This document shows, piece after piece, positions 6,294-6,654 of a DNA stretch of 6,654 nucleotides. Positions within the stretch are counted from its first letter, which is position 1; every line of letters starts with the position of its first letter. The stretch comes from JBLHHI01 sp047614125 (lineage in GTDB: Bacteria > Bacteroidota > Bacteroidia > NS11-12g > UBA9320), in NCBI GenBank assembly GCA_047614125.1, contig JBLHHI010000153.1, positions 1 through 6,654 of the forward strand, read 5' to 3'. The notes beneath the pieces are model-generated. The model was not told where the DNA came from and did not search any database. It saw only the letters and a list, made by a program, of their open reading frames with translations. The translations under genes were made by a program, and so were the position numbers.

Positions 6294-6370
6294 TTATTCC
6301 TTTTTCACCGCTTGCTCATAAATGTTTTGAGCTTTGGATATCAATAACGTAAACTCACCTCGATCTCCGT
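6294..6370 (-). pseudogene. Possible 3' remnant of a broken gene upstream of the flavoprotein
   Basis: On the minus strand, from the tandem-repeat border to TAA 6294-6296, one frame reads YGDRGEFTLLISK then AQNIYEQAVKKE. The composition (charged, amphipathic, KKE end) is typical of a protein C-terminus. The stop lies 23 bases before the flavoprotein's first codon, a usual distance within an operon. The frame runs only ten bases into the repeat unit before hitting a TGA (6381-6383) in its hairpin. I infer that the front of the gene was displaced or deleted when the repeat array arose. The family is not recognised, and chance cannot be excluded over 25 codons. Confidence 0.35.
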
Positions 6371-6654
6371 AAGCACTCGCTCAGCTCCAGCTGAGTGAGG
6401 ACTATGTTTATGGTCTCCAGGCCATTCTTTTTGCAGTTTAGGGATGGAAAGCATTGTCCGACGATAAGAAAAATATTTTAGTATTCAATGATTTGAACGA
6501 TGAAGCATTTCCAAATCATCCTATTCCTAAGCACTCGCTCAGCTCCAGCTGAGTGAGGACTATGTTTATGGTCTCCAGGCCATTCTTTTTGCAGTTTAGG
6601 GATGGAAAGCATTGTCCGACGATAAGAAAAATATTTTAGTATTCAATGATTTGA
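6370..6654. repeat. Tandem array, period 158 bp, two visible units
   Basis: Positions 6370-6496 and 6528-6654 are identical over all 127 bases, separated by 31 bases (6497-6527), so the period is 158. The second copy is cut by the window edge, so the array may go on. Each unit has two adjacent hairpins. The first, at 6376-6399 and 6534-6557, is an 11-pair stem CTCGCTCAGCT/AGCTGAGTGAG with one G-T pair. The second, at 6410-6425 and 6568-6583, is ATGGTC/GGCCAT around TCCA. The period is not a multiple of three, so this is not a repeated protein segment. No gene is apparent in it. Confidence 0.85.

Noticed and set aside
6341..6454. Minus-strand frame MLSIPKLQKEWPGDHK... of 37 codons beginning in the tandem unit
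   Set aside because: The same start recurs in the next unit but runs into different sequence, it reads through both hairpins, and the 158-bp period breaks the frame; most likely chance.
6370..6654. CRISPR array
   Set aside because: The repeated block is 127 bp with a 31-bp spacer and only two units; block length and structure do not fit CRISPR repeats, and no cas gene is present.

Overview
The window looks like a chromosomal segment of a member of the Bacteroidota, probably of the Flavobacteriales type. The evidence is Lgt with a GRIGCHMSGDGDWG-type signature, boxes matching the Bacteroidota -7 promoter consensus TAnnTTTG right in front of start codons, A/T-rich gene starts without clear Shine-Dalgarno sequences, and intergenic hairpin repeats built around GACCCC/GGGGTC. 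This assignment is by family resemblance; no database search was run.

Layout from left to right. Positions 1-313 hold two imperfect copies of a repeat of about 125 bp, each with two GC-rich hairpins. Next are two plus-strand housekeeping genes, probably one transcription unit: mtaB (365-1666, tRNA ms2t6A37 methylthiotransferase) and lgt (1735-2928, prolipoprotein diacylglyceryl transferase). After lgt a short plus-strand signal-peptide gene (from 3015) is cut off by an insertion sequence.

The insertion sequence (about 3130-4550, minus-strand genes) is an IS3-type element. OrfA is intact and ends in an A8 run containing an A AAA AAC slippery site. OrfB lies in the -1 frame and carries a complete DD(35)E triad, but three in-frame stop codons in its N-terminal half make this copy a pseudogene. 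To its right, on the minus strand, are a small predicted secreted or membrane-anchored protein (4562-4939) and a HI0933/YhiN/BaiN-family flavoprotein gene (5035-6270). The flavoprotein's natural first codon appears to be ATC instead of ATG. Upstream of it lies a short stretch that reads like the 3' end of a broken coding sequence, and then a perfect tandem repeat of period 158 bp with two strong hairpins per unit, which runs off the right edge.

The genes do not form one joint pathway: two are core tRNA and lipoprotein maturation genes, one is a conserved flavoprotein of uncertain role, and the rest is a decaying mobile element and repeats. I see no convincing new defence, secretion or biosynthetic system. 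The observations most worth a second look are the ATC start of the flavoprotein, the three-stop but otherwise undamaged transposase, the two repeat families, and the two gene remnants next to the IS and the tandem array.
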